Source: an uncultured Actinomyces sp. (GTDB taxonomy: Bacteria; Actinomycetota; Actinomycetes; Actinomycetales; Actinomycetaceae). Taken from it: 6,717 nucleotides of DNA. The notes under the pieces were generated by a model. It made no database searches, was not told the origin of the DNA, and saw nothing but the letters and a program-made list of their open reading frames with translations. Shown here piece after piece: positions 5,951 to 6,717 of this stretch. The translations under genes were made by a program, and so were the position numbers. Where the stretch lies: assembly GCA_900556405.1 (NCBI GenBank), contig USPB01000111.1, forward strand, positions 1 to 6,717, read 5' to 3'. Within the stretch, counting starts at the first letter, position 1. Every line of letters starts with the position of its first letter.

Positions 5951-6717
5951 TCAGTCCTCGTTCTCGAGCGCGTCGGCCTGCTGGGCCTGCATGCGCGCGA
6001 GGTGCTCGTAGTCGGCGGCGCCGCGCCTGGGCACGTCGCGCATGGGGCGCGCGGGCGTCAGGTCCGTGAACGACGCTCCCAGGTTCACCAGGCCGCCGGA
6101 CTCCATGCCCGGGCCGGGCAGGACGTCGAAGCGGCGGGCCTTCTGCAGGGCGTCGATGACGCTGGTCATGTCCTGGTTCTGGATGGCCGCGGAAATCGTG
6201 TAGGCGCCCGGGTTGAAGGTCAGACGCGGGATGTCGATGTCGAGGTGACCGGTGCCCGGTTCGATCGAGGTGGGCACGTAGCAGGCGTCCATGCCGTGCA
6301 GGCCCCACACAAACACGCCCTCGCGGGTGTCGATGGAGGCACCGAAGACCGGGGACTCGATGCGCTCGTTCGCACGGTAGTGCAGGCGCAGTCGAACCGG
6401 GTCGCCCGGGTACACGAGCGACGTGGGCTGACCGGAAGATGACAGAAGCTCAATGCGCTCGATCATGGCCTCGCCGCTGCCGAAGCGCGTGCCGCCGCCC
6501 TCGACCTCGACGGCGTGGTGAGCGACGTCGGAGTATGTGTCGATGACCTCGGCGGCCCCGCCCACGTCGACGAGTGTGCCGTGGTCCAGCCAGGCGGCCT
6601 GGTCGCAGAAGGTGCGCATCTGCTCGAGGCCGTGGGACACGACGACGACCGTGCGCCCCTGATCCTTGAGCTGGGCGAACTTATCCATGCACTTGTTCTG
6701 GAATTCCATGTCGCCCA
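5951..6717 (-). CDS. polysaccharide ABC transporter ATP-binding protein, C-terminal part (Wzt/TagH type; runs off right edge)
   Basis: This is the ATPase subunit of an ABC-2 exporter for lipid-linked surface polysaccharide. The visible 254 residues begin inside the nucleotide-binding domain: GDMEFQNKC is the segment after Walker B/D-loop in Wzt-like proteins, and VVVVSHGLEQM carries the H-loop His. The first Met in view (6709) is therefore internal. Walker A and the signature motif lie beyond the window. After a linker (RFGSGEAMIERIELL, about 75 residues past that Met) comes a beta-rich domain of roughly 140 residues resembling Wzt_C, the carbohydrate-binding module that recognises the chain terminus in E. 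coli Wzt proteins. Motifs such as YPGDPVRLRLHY and NPGAYTISAAIQ fit this. The last 40 residues are polar and Glu/Ala/Arg-rich. A Wzm-like permease would be expected to the right. Together with rfbB and the glycosyltransferase this supports a surface glycan locus. Confidence 0.9.
   Translation of the reverse strand, partial: GDMEFQNKCMDKFAQLKDQGRTVVVVSHGLEQMRTFCDQAAWLDHGTLVDVGGAAEVIDTYSDVAHHAVEVEGGGTRFGSGEAMIERIELLSSSGQPTSLVYPGDPVRLRLHYRANERIESPVFGASIDTREGVFVWGLHGMDACYVPTSIEPGTGHLDIDIPRLTFNPGAYTISAAIQNQDMTSVIDALQKARRFDVLPGPGMESGGLVNLGASFTDLTPARPMRDVPRRGAADYEHLARMQAQQADALENED

Noticed and set aside
4330..6069. Long open frame (579 codons) on the plus strand opposite the NlpC/P60 gene and the end of the ABC gene
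   Set aside because: It is antisense to a gene with signal peptide, repeats and catalytic residues. Its product is Gly/Val/Arg/Ala-rich without recognisable domains. Long shadow frames are expected in high-GC DNA, and it would cross the terminator at 5893-5930.
1..6717. Search for a defence system, mobile element, CRISPR, tRNA or riboswitch
   Set aside because: No transposase, integrase, direct-repeat array, attachment-site-like duplication, tRNA-like cloverleaf or long structured leader was seen. The content fits envelope glycan biosynthesis and wall remodelling.

Overview
The window is high-GC DNA with strong G/C bias at third codon positions. Gene content points to an actinobacterium, most likely Actinomycetaceae (Actinomyces/Schaalia type). 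That taxonomic call is an inference from protein style: an RfbB variant with an AAESHNDNS motif, a Trp/Tyr-rich wall-binding repeat protein fused to NlpC/P60, and DUF2142-type membrane proteins. No rRNA or tRNA anchors it.

Layout, left to right. (1) Positions 1-526, minus strand: the N-terminal half of dTDP-glucose 4,6-dehydratase (rfbB), running off the left edge. (2) Positions 527-732: divergent intergenic region with a candidate promoter for each side. (3) Positions 733-1326, plus: a small secreted, probably lipid-anchored protein of unknown function. (4) Positions 1412-2965, plus: a polytopic membrane protein of DUF2142 type, a likely GT-C-like glycosyltransferase or polymer-assembly protein. 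(5) Positions 2962-4005, plus: a family 2 glycosyltransferase that overlaps the previous gene by 4 nt. (6) Positions 4024-4063: a strong hairpin between convergent genes. (7) Positions 4075-5799, minus: an exported NlpC/P60 peptidase carrying about ten wall-binding repeats and a peptidoglycan-binding domain. (8) Positions 5800-5950: its promoter/operator region and the terminator of the gene beyond. (9) Positions 5951-6717, minus: the C-terminal part of a Wzt/TagH-type polysaccharide ABC transporter ATPase, running off the right edge.

Together the genes read as part of a cell-surface glycopolymer locus. RfbB supplies dTDP-4-keto-6-deoxyglucose, normally for dTDP-rhamnose. The GT2 enzyme adds sugars on the cytoplasmic side. 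The DUF2142 protein probably acts on lipid-linked sugars in the membrane. The Wzt-like ATPase powers export of the finished chain and may recognise its end. The wall hydrolase has its own promoter region and terminator; it may bind the same envelope polymer, but nothing in the sequence proves that.

I see no mobile element, CRISPR array, RNA gene or defence-type system. The less ordinary signals are four TTA codons confined to the DUF2142 gene, a perfect 15-bp palindrome at the hydrolase promoter, a 183-bp in-frame super-repeat in the hydrolase, and an orphan lipoprotein upstream of the glycosylation pair.
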